Shown one piece after another: positions 1 to 9,876 of a DNA stretch of 64,000 nucleotides. Below the pieces are notes generated by a model. The model was not told the DNA's origin. It did not search any database and was given only the letters and a program-made list of their open reading frames with translations. The translations under genes and the position numbers were made by a program. Origin of the DNA: Paracoccus cavernae. Lineage in GTDB: Bacteria; Pseudomonadota; Alphaproteobacteria; Rhodobacterales; Rhodobacteraceae. The stretch spans positions 2,430,501 to 2,494,500 of the forward strand of contig JAUFRC010000001.1 of NCBI GenBank assembly GCA_030410095.1, read 5' to 3'. The first letter of the stretch is position 1; the number at the start of each line of letters is the position of its first letter.

Positions 1-2
1 CG

Positions 3-217
3 GCGCAAAACGACAAGGCGCAGATCGCGGCCCATGCCGACCGGCTCTCCAAACTCGCCTGGCAGATCGGATTGGTGACCTTGGCGGGGTGGCGGTGGAT
101 GTCGGGCGTTGCTCGGAAAGCGGCGACATGCAGGCACTTTCGGCAACTCTGGCGCGGCTCGAACGCGTGGCGAACCGTTCCCTGACCGAGATATGGGACA
201 GCGATCTCGAACCATGA
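3..217 (+). CDS. Partial helical protein, possibly Hpt-like (C-terminal end)
   Basis: The left edge of the window cuts this gene. An open frame from base 3 gives a helical stretch (AQNDKAQIAAHADRLSKLAW). It must shift by one base at the GGGG run at 86-89 to continue as LGGVAVDVGRCSESGD and end in ...IWDSDLEP at the TGA at 215-217. The pattern of A-H-x-x-x-x-x-K-x-A, an L-G-x-V-A step, and GD followed by an L-x-x-L-x-x-L helix resembles the second half of a histidine phosphotransfer (Hpt) four-helix bundle. That assignment rests on shape only. An ATG overlaps the stop (ATGA at 214-217) but opens only a 28-codon frame, so I do not call a gene there. Confidence 0.4.
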   Translation, partial: AKRQGADRGPCRPALQTRLADRIGDLGGVAVDVGRCSESGDMQALSATLARLERVANRSLTEIWDSDLEP

Positions 218-417
218 CGGCGCAAGCGGAGGAGCGGGTCCCGCAGTGGTCCGGCCGCAAGGCATGCTGCCGCCAAACCGGTGCCGCAAGGGCTGTCTGA
301 GGCCCGCCCTTGCAGCAGGCGGGGACCGGACATGCGCGGGCAGCCCCTTCTCTGCCCTTGCAGCCGGATATGGTGGCGCTACCCTGTCGCTCTCGAAAAA
401 TCTGACCGAGGTCTGCC

Positions 418-1815
418 ATGACACCCGAATTTGCCCCCGCCTCTTCGTCCAGCCTGCCGCTTTGGCTGGTGCACAGCGACAGCGACGGGCCGCTCTACCC
501 GCAGGCCACCCCCGCCGAGGCCGCAATCTGGGGCAAAGCCAACGGGTTTACGGCCAAAGCCGGCCAGATTCTGGTTCTTCCTGCGGCGGATGGCAGCATC
601 AAGGGCGCGTTTTTCGGCCTTGGTCCGATTGATCAGGCCCGCCCCGCGCGCGAACGCTATCCTCTGGCCCGTGCCGCCGATGGTCTGCCCGCAGGCGATT
701 GGCATATCGCCGATGCCCCCGAAGGCGTCGATCTGTCGCTGGCGGCATTTTCATGGCTTTTGTCGGCCTATCGTTTCGACCGCTACAAATCGGCTGCGCC
801 CGCGCGCGCCCGTCTCGTTTGCCCCGAGGGCGTGGATGCCGGGCGCGTCCTTGCCATGATCGCCGGCGAATATCTGGCGCGCGATCTCATCAATACGCCG
901 ACCTCGGATATGGGGCCCGACGATCTCGAGGCAGCCGCCCGCGCTTTGGCGATGCGTCACGGCGCGAGCATCTCGGTCATCGCGGGCGATGATCTGCTGG
1001 CGCAGAATTTCCCGATGATCCATGCGGTCGGCCGCGCCGGTGCGCAAGCGCCGCGCCTGCTCGATCTGCGCTTCCCCGGCACCGGCCCCAAGGTCACTCT
1101 GGTCGGCAAGGGCGTGTGTTTCGACACCGGCGGGCTGGATATCAAGCCGCCCTCGTCGATGTTGCTGATGAAGAAGGATATGGGCGGCGCGGCCTCGGCC
1201 ATGGGACTAAGCGAGATGCTGGCCCGCCTTGGCCTGACCGCGAACATCAGCCTGCGCGTGCTGCTGCCGGTGGTGGAAAACGCGATTGCCGGCAATGCCT
1301 TCCGTCCGGGCGACGTCCTGACCAGCCGCAAGGGCCTCACGGTCGAGATCAACAATACCGATGCCGAAGGCCGACTGATCCTCGCCGATGCGCTCGCCCT
1401 CGCCGAAGAGGAGGCGCCCGATTTCCTCGTCTCGATGGCAACGCTGACGGGCGCGGCGCGTGTGGCGCTCGGCCCCGATCTTCCGCCGTTTTTCTGCGAT
1501 GACGACGCCATTGCCGCCGCGATCCAGGCGGCCGGCGCGCGCGCCTATGACCCTGTGTGGCGCATGCCCTTCTGGGAGCCCTACGAAAACCTGATCGAGC
1601 CGCAGATCGCCGATCTCGACAATGCGCCTTCGGGTGGCTTCGCGGGCGCGATCACCGCCGCGCTTTTCCTGCGCCGCTTTGCAGGCAAGGCACGCCATTA
1701 CGCGCATTTCGACATCTACGGCTGGCAGCCCGCAGGCGCGCCCGCACGTCCCAAAGGCGGCACCGGCCAAGCGATGCGTACCCTGCTCGAGGCCCTGCCC
1801 GAGGTGCTGAAATGA
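418..1815 (+). CDS. Leucyl aminopeptidase family protein (peptidase M17)
   Basis: An intact 465-residue cytosolic metallo-aminopeptidase of family M17, which removes N-terminal residues from peptides with two metal ions. The catalytic half is clear. GKGVCFDTGG (about residues 230-239) and the following DIKP and KKDMGGA segments supply the lysine and aspartate metal ligands. NTDAEGR (313-319) is the family signature, with the Asp/Glu ligands and the catalytic Arg. The N-terminal third is shorter and more divergent than in E. coli PepA, as in the alphaproteobacterial subgroup, so I give no symbol. The ATG at 418 follows an untranslated stretch of about 200 bases in which I see no gene. The 3' end overlaps the next ATG by 4 bases (ATGA), so the NlpC/P60 gene is probably co-translated. 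Confidence 0.93.
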   Translation: MTPEFAPASSSSLPLWLVHSDSDGPLYPQATPAEAAIWGKANGFTAKAGQILVLPAADGSIKGAFFGLGPIDQARPARERYPLARAADGLPAGDWHIADAPEGVDLSLAAFSWLLSAYRFDRYKSAAPARARLVCPEGVDAGRVLAMIAGEYLARDLINTPTSDMGPDDLEAAARALAMRHGASISVIAGDDLLAQNFPMIHAVGRAGAQAPRLLDLRFPGTGPKVTLVGKGVCFDTGGLDIKPPSSMLLMKKDMGGAASAMGLSEMLARLGLTANISLRVLLPVVENAIAGNAFRPGDVLTSRKGLTVEINNTDAEGRLILADALALAEEEAPDFLVSMATLTGAARVALGPDLPPFFCDDDAIAAAIQAAGARAYDPVWRMPFWEPYENLIEPQIADLDNAPSGGFAGAITAALFLRRFAGKARHYAHFDIYGWQPAGAPARPKGGTGQAMRTLLEALPEVLK

Positions 1816-2671
1816 CTGCGCCTGCCGTGAACACCACCGACCGCCGCCTGACCCCGCGACAGATCGCGTGGCGCTCGAAAGCCTGCGCGGCCTGCTCGAA
1901 CGACCCGCCTATACTGCGGGCACGCCCGCACGACTGGGCGTTGCCGTGGCCGATCTTTGCCGCGAAATCGGCGGCGCACGCGACCGCCAGACCAATTTCG
2001 GCGCCGATCTGACCGTGATCGAGGAGCGTGGCGACTGGTCCTTTGTGCAGGCCGCGCTCGACGGCTATTGCGGCTGGATCGAGTCCCGCTTTCTCGGCCG
2101 CGACCTGCCCGCGATCACCCACCGCGTCAGCACCCCGCGACGCATATCTACCCCGAAGCGATCTGAAACTGCGCGAGATCGGCTCGCTGTCGATGGGGGC
2201 GCGGGTCTCGGTCACGGAAACGCAGGGCAAATTCTCGCGGCTCGCGAGCGGCGGCTGGGTGCCCTCGATGCATCTTGCGACCCATGCGGCAAGCGATCCT
2301 GGCGCTTTGGCCGAAAGCCTGATGGGGACGCCCTATCTTTGGGGCGGAAACAGCCGCTGGGGGATTGATTGCTCGGGGCTGGCGCAGGCCTCGCTGATCG
2401 GCGCGGGCATCGCCTGCCCCGGCGACAGCGACATGCAGCGCGACACCTTCCCCGTGGTCGAGGGCCCCTATCAGCGCGGCGATCTGCTGTTCTGGCCGGG
2501 CCACGTCGCCATGGCGCTTGATGCCGGGCGGATGATCCATGCGACGGCCTTCGTCATGGGCGTCATCATCGAGGATATCGAGACGGCGATTGCGCGGATC
2601 GATGCGGGCGGCGACGGCCCTTTCTCGGCGCGCGCCGCCCCGACCGCACCGATCACGCCGCCTTCCCGTAA
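1812..2671 (+). CDS. C40 family (NlpC/P60) peptidase with SH3-like N-terminus
   Basis: Cell-wall peptide hydrolase of the NlpC/P60 family. The corrected protein is about 287 residues. The C-terminal domain shows GTPYLWGGNSRWGIDCSGLAQ with the catalytic Cys in DCSG, the His in WPGHVAMALD, and a further polar residue in MIHAT. The N-terminal half (GDWSFVQAALDGYCGWIE, then GARVSVTETQG) looks like SH3-type repeats. The reading frame breaks four times, each at a run of exactly four C (1852-1855, 2133-2136, 2151-2154, 2638-2641). Adding one C at each gives one continuous frame ending in TAA at 2669-2671. The start overlaps the stop of the M17 peptidase by 4 nt. A strong terminator follows at 2697-2724. 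The four identical repairs argue for sequence error rather than a pseudogene. Confidence 0.85.
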
Positions 2672-2696
2672 GAACAAGGCATTGATGCCAATCATG

Positions 2697-2724
2697 AAAA
2701 GACCCGGTTCGCGCCGGGTCTTTT
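2697..2724 (+). terminator. Rho-independent terminator
   Basis: AAAAGACCCGG and CCGGGTCTTTT pair as an 11-bp stem around a TTCGCG loop. The T-run continues into TTTTGC. It closes the aminopeptidase-NlpC/P60 transcription unit 25 bases after the stop. Confidence 0.85.
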
Positions 2725-2842
2725 GCATTTCGCCCCGGCGCGCAAGCCGCGACAATCTGCCTCGGAAATCGCGGCTGGCTTTTGTCTGTTATATCTGCTC
2801 ATCTCTCTTTTTCAGCCCATTTTCCCCGAGGAGGATCAAAGG

Positions 2843-4033
2843 ATGAAACTCGCAACCGGTCTTGCACTGGCAGCTTTGATTGCCACGCCCGCCCTTGCCG
2901 ATTTCAACGATGCGCCCCCGAACGTGCCTTCGCAGAAACCCGCTTTTGAAGGGCAGACCCGCGCGCCGGTCCTGCCGGCCGCATTCGAGCTGACCGCCAC
3001 CAAACGCGTCGACGGGCTGAGCCACCCCTGGGGCATGGCGATCCTGCCCGATGGTGCGGTTCTTGTCACCGAACGCCCCGGCCAGCTGCGCCTGATCGGC
3101 ACCGACGGCACGCTCGGCGCGCCGATTACCGGCCTGCCGCCCGTCGATGCCCGCGAACAAGGCGGCCTTCTCGACGTGGCGATCGGCCCGAATTTCGCGA
3201 GCGACCGCCAGATCTGGTGGAGCTTTGCCGAACCCCAGGCCGACGGCACCAACAATACCGCCGTCGCAACCGGCACGCTCTCGGCCGACAACAGCGCCGT
3301 CGAAAACGTCCGCACCATCTTCAGCCAGCAGCCGAGCTGGGATCTGACCAAGCATTTCGGCTCGCGTCTGGTCTTCGACCGCGACGGCATGCTGTTTGTG
3401 ACGACCGGCGAGCGCTCGGAGGTCGAGGCCCGCCCGCTGGCGCAGGATCTGACCACCCATCTGGGGAAACTTCTTCGCATCGACCCGCAGACCGGCGCGG
3501 CGGCCCCCGGCAACCCGACCTTCACCGGCGTCGAGGCCAAGCCCGAGATCTGGTCATACGGCCATCGCAGCCTGCAGGGCGCGACGCTTGACGCGCAGGG
3601 CCGGCTCTGGACGGTCGAGCACGGCCCGCAGGGCGGCGACGAGCTGAACCGCCCCGAAGCAGGCAAGAACTACGGCTGGCCCACCATCACCTATGGCGAG
3701 GAATATGCCGGCACGCCGATCGGCGAAGGGCTGACCCAGCAGGACGGCATGGAGCAGCCGCTCTATTACTGGGATCCGGTCATCGCACCTTCGGGCATGA
3801 GCTTCTATGACGGCGCGATGTTCCCCGAGATGAAGGGCGACTTGCTGATCGGCGGCCTGCGCGGTCAAGCCTTGGTGCAACTGCGTCTGGACGGCGACAA
3901 AGTCGTGGGCGAGCAGCGCTATCTGCAGGACGAAATCGGCCGGATCCGCGATCTCGAAGTCGCGCCGGACGGCTCGATCTATCTGCTGACGGATGAAGAC
4001 AACGGCGGCCTGTATCAGGTCACGCGCAAGTAA
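2843..4033 (+). CDS. PQQ-dependent aldose sugar dehydrogenase (Asd/YliI family)
   Basis: An intact 396-residue exported protein. The N-terminal LALAALIATPALA is a Sec signal peptide, so the enzyme acts in the periplasm. The mature part is a six-bladed propeller of the glucose/sorbosone dehydrogenase family. LSHPWGMAILPDGAVLVTER, GGLLDVAIGP, YGHRSLQGATLD and VEHGPQGGDELN are family hallmarks, and NYGWP with the following segment lies near the PQQ/calcium site. Family members oxidise the C1 of aldoses to lactones and pass electrons to the respiratory chain. PQQ synthesis genes are not in the window. The start is fixed by GAGGAGG at about 2829-2835 ahead of the ATG. The gene sits alone between two terminators. 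The natural substrate cannot be told from sequence. Confidence 0.92.
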   Translation: MKLATGLALAALIATPALADFNDAPPNVPSQKPAFEGQTRAPVLPAAFELTATKRVDGLSHPWGMAILPDGAVLVTERPGQLRLIGTDGTLGAPITGLPPVDAREQGGLLDVAIGPNFASDRQIWWSFAEPQADGTNNTAVATGTLSADNSAVENVRTIFSQQPSWDLTKHFGSRLVFDRDGMLFVTTGERSEVEARPLAQDLTTHLGKLLRIDPQTGAAAPGNPTFTGVEAKPEIWSYGHRSLQGATLDAQGRLWTVEHGPQGGDELNRPEAGKNYGWPTITYGEEYAGTPIGEGLTQQDGMEQPLYYWDPVIAPSGMSFYDGAMFPEMKGDLLIGGLRGQALVQLRLDGDKVVGEQRYLQDEIGRIRDLEVAPDGSIYLLTDEDNGGLYQVTRK

Positions 4034-4053
4034 ATCCGCCTGTCCGCAACAAG

Positions 4054-4079
4054 AAAACCGGCCCCTCGGGCCGGTTTTT
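4054..4079. terminator. Bidirectional rho-independent terminator
   Basis: AAAACCGGCCC and GGGCCGGTTTT form an 11-bp stem around a three-base CTC loop, with T-runs on both strands. It serves the aldose dehydrogenase gene from the left and the DUF3775 gene from the right. Confidence 0.85.
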
Positions 4080-4104
4080 CCATGCCTGCGACAGGATTTG
4101 CGGC

Positions 4105-4453
4105 TTAGACCGGACGCAGGATCGCCTCGGTCTCGTCCTCGGGGAAAAGCCCAAAGCCTCCATCCCGCTTTCGAGGAAATCGGCCAGCTGGGGCTCCGCG
4201 ATCAGATAATCGTCGGGGCGCTCGCCGCGTTCGGCGCGGGCCGTCCGGACGGCCTCGGGCAGCTCTTCGGGGGCAAAGGTCTCGCGGCCGATCCACATCA
4301 GCGCGATCAGCCCCGCCTTTTCGTCCTCGTCCAGCCCTTCGAGAAATTCGCGCAGCTCGCTGCGGGCCGAACGCAAGGGCTGGTCCGCCCCATCTCGCGC
4401 GCGAGCAAAATGACATAGGCAATTTTGTCGGTCGTAATCTCGTCCATCGCCAT
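4105..4453 (-). CDS. DUF3775 domain-containing protein
   Basis: Corrected length 116 residues. It begins MAMDEITTDKIAYVILLARE and continues LRSARSELREFLEGLDEDEK, LIALMWIGRETFAPEEL and DDYLIAEPQLADFLESGMEA, ending ...ETEAILRPV. This is the DUF3775 pattern (helical, acidic, cytoplasmic), known from alphaproteobacteria without a defined function. Two breaks are repaired by one base each: at the C-run 4388-4391 (GGGG to GGGGG on the coding strand) and at 4141-4144. The start could be the second Met (4447). It lies 58 bases downstream of mutL on the same strand and may be co-transcribed with it. A shared terminator lies just beyond the stop. Confidence 0.75.
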
Positions 4454-4511
4454 CCCCCAGCCGATATGATGCGCCACGGGGGCGATCGTCAAGCGGCGTG
4501 ACGGCGGGGCC

Positions 4512-6414
4512 TCAACGCCCGAAGAGCCTTTCGATATCCGCAAGCTTCAGCTCGACCCAGGTCGGGCGGCCGTGGTTGCATTGGCCGGAGCGCGGTGTGC
4601 GCTCCATCTCGCGCAAGAGCGCGTTCATCTCGTCGCCGTTCATCCGCCGCCCCGAGCGGACCGATCCGTGGCAGGCCATCGAGGACAGAACCGCATCGAC
4701 CCGCGATTTGAGCCGGTCGGAGCTGCCCTCGTCGCTCAGGTCGTCAACAATGTCGCGCAATAGCCCCTTGGCATCGACATTGCGCAAAAGCGCGGGCACT
4801 TCGCGCACGGCAACCGCGCCGCCGCCGAAAGGCTCGATCACGAGGCCGAGCGCGGCCAGATCATCGGCAATCGCCATGAGCCTCGCGGCATCGCCTTCGG
4901 AAAGCGCGACGATTTCGGGGATCAGCAGCGCCTGCGAGGCGATGCTGCGGGTCTCGGCCTGCGCCTTCAGACGCTCGTAGACCAGACGCTCGTGCGCGGC
5001 ATGCTGGTCGACGATGATGAAGCCGTCCTTGGTCTGGGCGATGATCCAGTTCTCGTGAAGCTGGGCGCGCGCCGCACCCAAAGGCGCATCCTCGGGGACG
5101 GGGATCGCGGGCTCGGCCTCGATCCGCGCGCTGGTCATGCCCATCGGGCCGATGTCGCGGGGATCTGCTGAAACCGGCGGGATCCGCCAGCGGGGACTGC
5201 CAGTCATGCGCCGCGCCCAAAGCCTCGGCCGAGGGACTCGGGGGCCGGGTCCATGACCGGCCCGCGCTGCCGTAATCGGCCTGATAGGCGGGGCGCAGAA
5301 GCGGTTGATATGCGGCAGGCTCGACCCGCGCGGCATTCAGAACCGCCGCGCCGCCCGTGGTCGAGGCACGATGCCCCGCCCCGCCAAAGCGTGCCGCAAC
5401 GTCGAGACCACCAGCCCGCGCGCGATGTCGGGCTCGCGGAAACGCACCTCCGCTTTCGCGGGATGGACGTTCACATCGACCTGATGCGGATCGCAGGTGA
5501 TGAACAGGACCGCCGCCGGATGACGCCCGCCCGCGAGCACATCCATATAGCCCGCCCGCAAGGCGCCGGTCAGAAGCTTGTCGCGCACCGGACGGCCGTT
5601 CACGAAAAGATGCTGCGCAACCGCCGTTCCGCGTGAATAGGTCGGGAGCGCGGCAAAGCCGGTCAGCGTGATCCTCGCGGGTCGCGTCGATCGGGATGGT
5701 GTTCTCGATGAATTCGCGCCCCATCACCCGCGACAAACGGGTCTGCAGCGCGCCGAACAGTTCTCCCTGTTCGGCATCGGCGCGAAACAGAACGCGGCCC
5801 TCGTCCTCGTCGGTCAGGGTAAAGCCGACATAGGGCTCGGCCATCGCAAGGCGGCGGATGACCTCGGCCACGGCTTGGGTCTCGGCGCGCTCGCTGCGCA
5901 TGAATTTGAGCCGAGCGGGCGTGGCGAAGAACAGGTCGCGCAATTCGACCACCGTGCCGCGATTGCCCGCCGCCGGTTTCACCGGCGATGCGCGTCCGGC
6001 CGAGACGGTGATCGAGGCGGCCTCGTGACCCTCGGCACGGCTGGTGATGGTCAGGCGGCCGACCGCACCGAGACTGGGCAGGGCCTCGCCGCGAAAGCCG
6101 AAGCTGCGGATGTCGAGCAGATCCGATCCGTCGATTTTCGAGGTCGCATGTCGCGAAAGCGCCAGCGGCAGGTCTTGGGCCGTCATGCCCCAGCCGTCGT
6201 CGCTGACACGGATCAACGCTTTGCCGCCCTGCGCGATCGCGACATCGATGCGGCTTGCACCGGCATCCAGCGCATTCTCGACCAGTTCCTTGACCGCCGA
6301 GGCGGGACGCTCCACGACCTCGCCCGCCGCGATGCGGTTGGCGGCGGTTTCGTCAAGCTGGCGGATCTCGGGACGCATCCCGGCCGAGCGCATATTGAGG
6401 GGATCTGTCATCAT
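4512..6414 (-). CDS. mutL: DNA mismatch repair protein MutL
   Basis: Mismatch-repair ATPase and nicking endonuclease that links MutS to strand removal. Corrected length is about 635 residues. The N-terminal GHKL ATPase is plain: [43 protein letters not shown] and [11 protein letters not shown]. The middle holds [15 protein letters not shown]. The C-terminal dimerisation/nuclease domain carries [12 protein letters not shown], matching the DQHA-x2-E-x4-E endonuclease motif, then [11 protein letters not shown] and QCNHGRP. This is an intrinsically nicking MutL, as expected where MutH is absent. At least three breaks interrupt the frame: near 5675 (net two bases), near 5375 at a GGGG on the coding strand, and near 5165 (net two). 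All functional motifs lie on either side of them, so I read sequencing error rather than a mutator allele. An earlier in-frame Met choice does not change the protein. Confidence 0.93.
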
Positions 6415-6539
6415 ACCCCCAGATATAGCAGCCGATCAGCCCGCGGAAAAGATTTCATGCTGATTTTCACCAAGAGGGAAACCATGTCCGAGGCTTTGCG
6501 GTTGAGGCTTCAGGCAGTTCTTATTCAAGGAGAAATTCC

Positions 6540-6722
6540 ATGGCCTGTACTGTCACCGCATTGATCTGCGGTCTCACTTTGACTTTGGCCGCTTGCGGCC
6601 CCAACACCGCGACCCGCGCCACGACCGGCGCGGCAACGGGCGCGGTTGTGGCCGGCCCTGTCGGCGCGGTTGCCGGCGCGGCGCTTGGCGGCACCGGCGC
6701 GGTGCGGGTGAACACGCCCTGA
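6540..6722 (+). CDS. Small glycine-rich outer-membrane-type lipoprotein (60 aa)
   Basis: An intact 60-residue protein with a signal peptide ending in the lipobox LAAC (about residues 16-19). The mature part is almost entirely Gly/Ala/Val/Thr: TGAATGAVVAGPVGAVAGAA. The small-residue spacing resembles the glycine-zipper segments of small envelope lipoproteins. The ATG at 6540 has a good ribosome site, AAGGAGAAATTCC. It is monocistronic, between mutL (divergent) and a terminator. Function unknown. It could be an envelope-stress lipoprotein of the type common in Rhodobacterales. Confidence 0.75.
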   Translation: MACTVTALICGLTLTLAACGPNTATRATTGAATGAVVAGPVGAVAGAALGGTGAVRVNTP

Positions 6723-6748
6723 GCCGCAGCCCCTGCAGCATCACGAAA

Positions 6749-6776
6749 AACGCCCGCAAGGAAACCTGCGGGCGTT
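6749..6776. terminator. Bidirectional rho-independent terminator
   Basis: AACGCCCGCA and TGCGGGCGTT form a 10-bp stem with an 8-base loop. Five T follow on the minus strand, which suits the M16 gene ending at 6804. The plus-strand T-tract is short. Confidence 0.75.
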
Positions 6777-6803
6777 CTGCATTTCCGGACGGTCCGGCCT
6801 GCC

Positions 6804-8140
6804 TTATTCGGGGGCCGCGACGGTCTCGGCATCCGGCCCCAGCCCCTCGGGGCGGCCGACCATGACGAAGCGCAGCTGGTCGGGATGAAGCAGCCGCGCG
6901 GTGACGCGTTTGACATCCGCCGCGGTCACGGCCTCGATCTTCGCGTTGCGGGTATTGACGTAATCGGCGGGGAATCCGGCGAGCTGCATCCCCGCGAGGA
7001 TATTCGCGATGCGGCCGTTGCCGTCGAAGCGGAGCGGATATTCGCCCGTCAGATAGGTCTTGGCATTGGCCAGCTCCTGATCGGTGACGCCGCTTTGGGC
7101 CATCAGCGCCCATTGCTCGCGCACGAGGCCCACGGCTTCGGCAACCTTGTCGTTGCCCGAAGCCATCCCGCCGATCCAGCTGTCGCCGTAAAGCCCGTTG
7201 GACAGCCCCGTGCCCACACCATATGTCAGGCCGCGCTTTTCGCGGATTTCCTCCATCAGACGGGCCGAGAAACCGCCGCCGCCGAGGATATGGTTGGCGA
7301 CGAAAGCGGCGAAGAAATCGGGATCGTCGATCGGCAGACCGGCCTGCGCGAAGGAAACGACGGTTTGCGGGCTGTCCCAGTCGATGACGGTATCGCCGCC
7401 GGTCAGCTGGAAGATCGCGGGTTGCGGTAGCGGGGCGGAGCCCACCGAGGGCAGATCGCCGAGCACGCGGTCAAGGAACAGACCGAGATCCTGCGCCGTG
7501 ATGTCGCCAGAGGCGGCAACCACGACGCGGTCACGCGCCAGCACCAGATTTTTCGCATCGATCATATCCTCGCGCGTCAGCGCAGTGACCGATCTGACCG
7601 TACCGCTGGTCGAAGTGCCGTAGGGGTGGTCCCCCACATCAGCTTGGCCATCTCTTTCGAGGCAATGGTCTGCGGATCGCTTTCGCCCGCGCGGATGTTC
7701 GAAAGCACCTGCGCGCGCACGCGGTCCAGCGCTTCCTGCTGGAAGAGAGGCTCGGTCAGGGAAAGCTTGGCCAGATCGGCCAGCTGGTCGCGGTTCTCGG
7801 TCAGCGCCCGCGTCGAGACGACCAGCGCATCATCGCTGACGTCGAAGCTGAGCGCGGCACCGAGCGATCTGAGCGCCTCGGCGAATTGGGTCTGGTCCAT
7901 CTCGCCCGCGCCCTCTTCGAGCGTGGCCGTCATCAGATTGATCGCGCCGCGTTTGCCCGGCAGATCCAGACTTGCGCCGCCCTTGAACATCATGGTGACG
8001 GCGGTGAAGGGGATCGAGTGATCCTCGACCAGCCAGGCATTGATCCCGCCCGGTGAAGTGATCTGCTGGATATCGATGGCACGGGCGGGCAAAGCCGCGA
8101 GCAGCACGAAGACGACGGAAGCAAAAGCGCGGCGGATCAT
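6804..8140 (-). CDS. M16 family peptidase, inactive-type partner subunit
   Basis: Corrected length 445 residues, with signal peptide FASVVFVLLAALPARA, so exported. It has the two-domain M16 fold but not the HxxEH zinc motif: the equivalent place reads TATLEEGAGEMD. It keeps the substrate-binding ReKRGLTYG segment (EEIREKRGLTYGVGTGLSN, second half). This is typical of the non-catalytic partner that pairs with an active M16 subunit encoded next door. One break near 7630 is repaired by one base in the CCCCC run (coding LMWG-DHPYG). The start ATG overlaps the stop of the upstream M16 gene by 4 nt, consistent with equimolar production. Confidence 0.88.
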
Positions 8141-9700
8141 TGGGTGACCTCTTCGGATGCGGGTTTCGGGCCACCGGCGGACGGGGCGATTCGGTCAGGA
8201 CACCTTCTTCGGCCGCAGGATCGGCGACACCAACGGCACTGGCATCCGCCGCAGCAGGTTCTGAGGCTTCGGTTGCGGCTTCGGCGGGTGCGGAAGCCGT
8301 ATCCGGAACGACCTCGGGTGCGGTTTCGGGCAGGCCTTCAGCGGTCGCGGCGGCCGGATCGGCCACGGGTGCGGCAGCGGCGGCAGCCTCGGGGAGAAGC
8401 CAGCCGGTGACGCTGGCCTTGCTGGTCAGCACCTCTTGGGCGGCGGTCTTCACATCGTCGATCGTCACCGCCGACAGGATCTCGGGCCAGGCGTTCACGT
8501 CCTCGACCGTCAGCCCGACCGAGAGCCCCTGCCCATATTCATAGGACCGGCCATGGGCGGAATCCTGTTTATAGACTGTCGCGGCATGGATCTGGCTTTT
8601 GACACGCTCGAGCTGCGCGGGATCCGGCCCTTCGGTCAGGAATTCGGCCAAAGCCTGATCCAAAGCGGCTTCGGCATCCTCGTTGGCGACACCCGGCGCG
8701 GGGATCAGCGAGAGGTTGAAGGTCGTGGCATCGACCGAAAGCCCGTCATAGCCCGCATAGACGTAAAGCGCCTTGTTGGTCAGCACGAGCTTTTTGCCGA
8801 GAACCGAGGTCTGGGCCGAGCCGCCGAGCAATTCGGCCAGAACCGTCAGCGCGGCGGCCTTGGTCTGCTCGCCCGCATTGCGTTCGGGCGAGAGGATCGA
8901 GCGGCTCAGGACCGGCTGCGGCACGCGCGCATCGCTGCGCTCCATCCAGCGCGGCGAATGCTGCTCGGGCTCTTGCGGGCGCGGCTTGCGCAAAGCGCCT
9001 TCGCGGGCGGGGATGGGGCCGTAGTATTTCTCGGCCAGCTGACGGACCTTGTCGGCGGTGACATCCCCGCGACGATCAGAACCGCGTTATTGGGCGCGTA
9101 ATGGCTGCTGTACCACGCCAAAGCGTCGTCGCGGGTCAGCCCCTCCATCTCCTGACGCCAGCCGATCACCGGACGGCCGTAGGGATGGTTGTAATATTGG
9201 GTCGCATTGACCTCTTCGCCGAAGAGCGCCGAGGGGTCGCTGTCGGTGCGCTGCGCGCGCTCGGCCAAAACGACCTGACGCTCGGCCTGCCAGTCGTCGG
9301 GACCGATGCGCAGGTTTTCCATGCGGTCGGCCTCCATCTCCATGACCAAAGGCAGGCGGTCGCTGGCGATGCGCTGGAAATAGGCGGTGTAGTCATAGCT
9401 GGTGAAGGCGTTATCCATCCCGCCATTCGCCGTGACGGTCTTGGACAGCTCGCCCGGCGCCATCTTTTCGGTGCCCTTGAACATGAGATGTTCGAGGTAA
9501 TGCGCGATCCCCGATTTGCCCGGCGCCTCGTCGGCGGAACCGACCTTGTACCACACCATCTGGACCACAACCGGCGCGCGGTGATCCTCGATCACGACGG
9601 CTTCGAGGCCGTTGGAGAGGGTGAAGTGGCTGATCCCTTTGGGCATCTCGGCCAGCACGGGCGCGGCAGAGAGCATCAGGGCAAGAGCGGCATAACGCAT
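8137..9700 (-). CDS. M16 family zinc metallopeptidase, catalytic subunit
   Basis: Corrected length about 521 residues. It starts MRYAALALMLSAAPVLA, a signal peptide, and carries the inverted zinc motif HYLEH at residues 67-71, with the distal Glu expected in the helix that follows. It pairs with the HxxEH-less subunit downstream. The last 80 or so residues are a low-complexity Ala/Glu/Pro/Val tail (APVADPAAATAEGLPETAPE and onward), unusual for the family and probably a flexible linker. Two breaks: near 9065, and near 8190 where one extra C gives the natural end ...SEEVTQ and an ATGA overlap with the next gene. The longer upstream in-frame Met at 9802 is rejected because the signal peptide begins at 9700, preceded by GGAGCC. 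Confidence 0.88.
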
Positions 9701-9837
9701 GAAGAGGCTCCGGTTCGGACAAGCTCCCCGACCCTGCCGCGCCCGTGCTGGCAGGGCAAGGGGATAGGCTGTCATGAAAGCGTGAACCGAAGGGTGCAGC
9801 ACGCCAAAGCGGCGGCAGACAAACCGGTGGCAAAAGG

Positions 9838-9862
9838 AAAGGGGCGCGGTGATGCGCCCTTT
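9838..9862 (-). terminator. Rho-independent terminator
   Basis: AAAGGGCGC / GCGC(C)CCTTT with one bulged base, then CCTTTTG on the minus strand. It lies just past the stop of the DUF3035 lipoprotein gene. Confidence 0.6.
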
Positions 9863-9876
9863 GCCCGAAATCGTGG

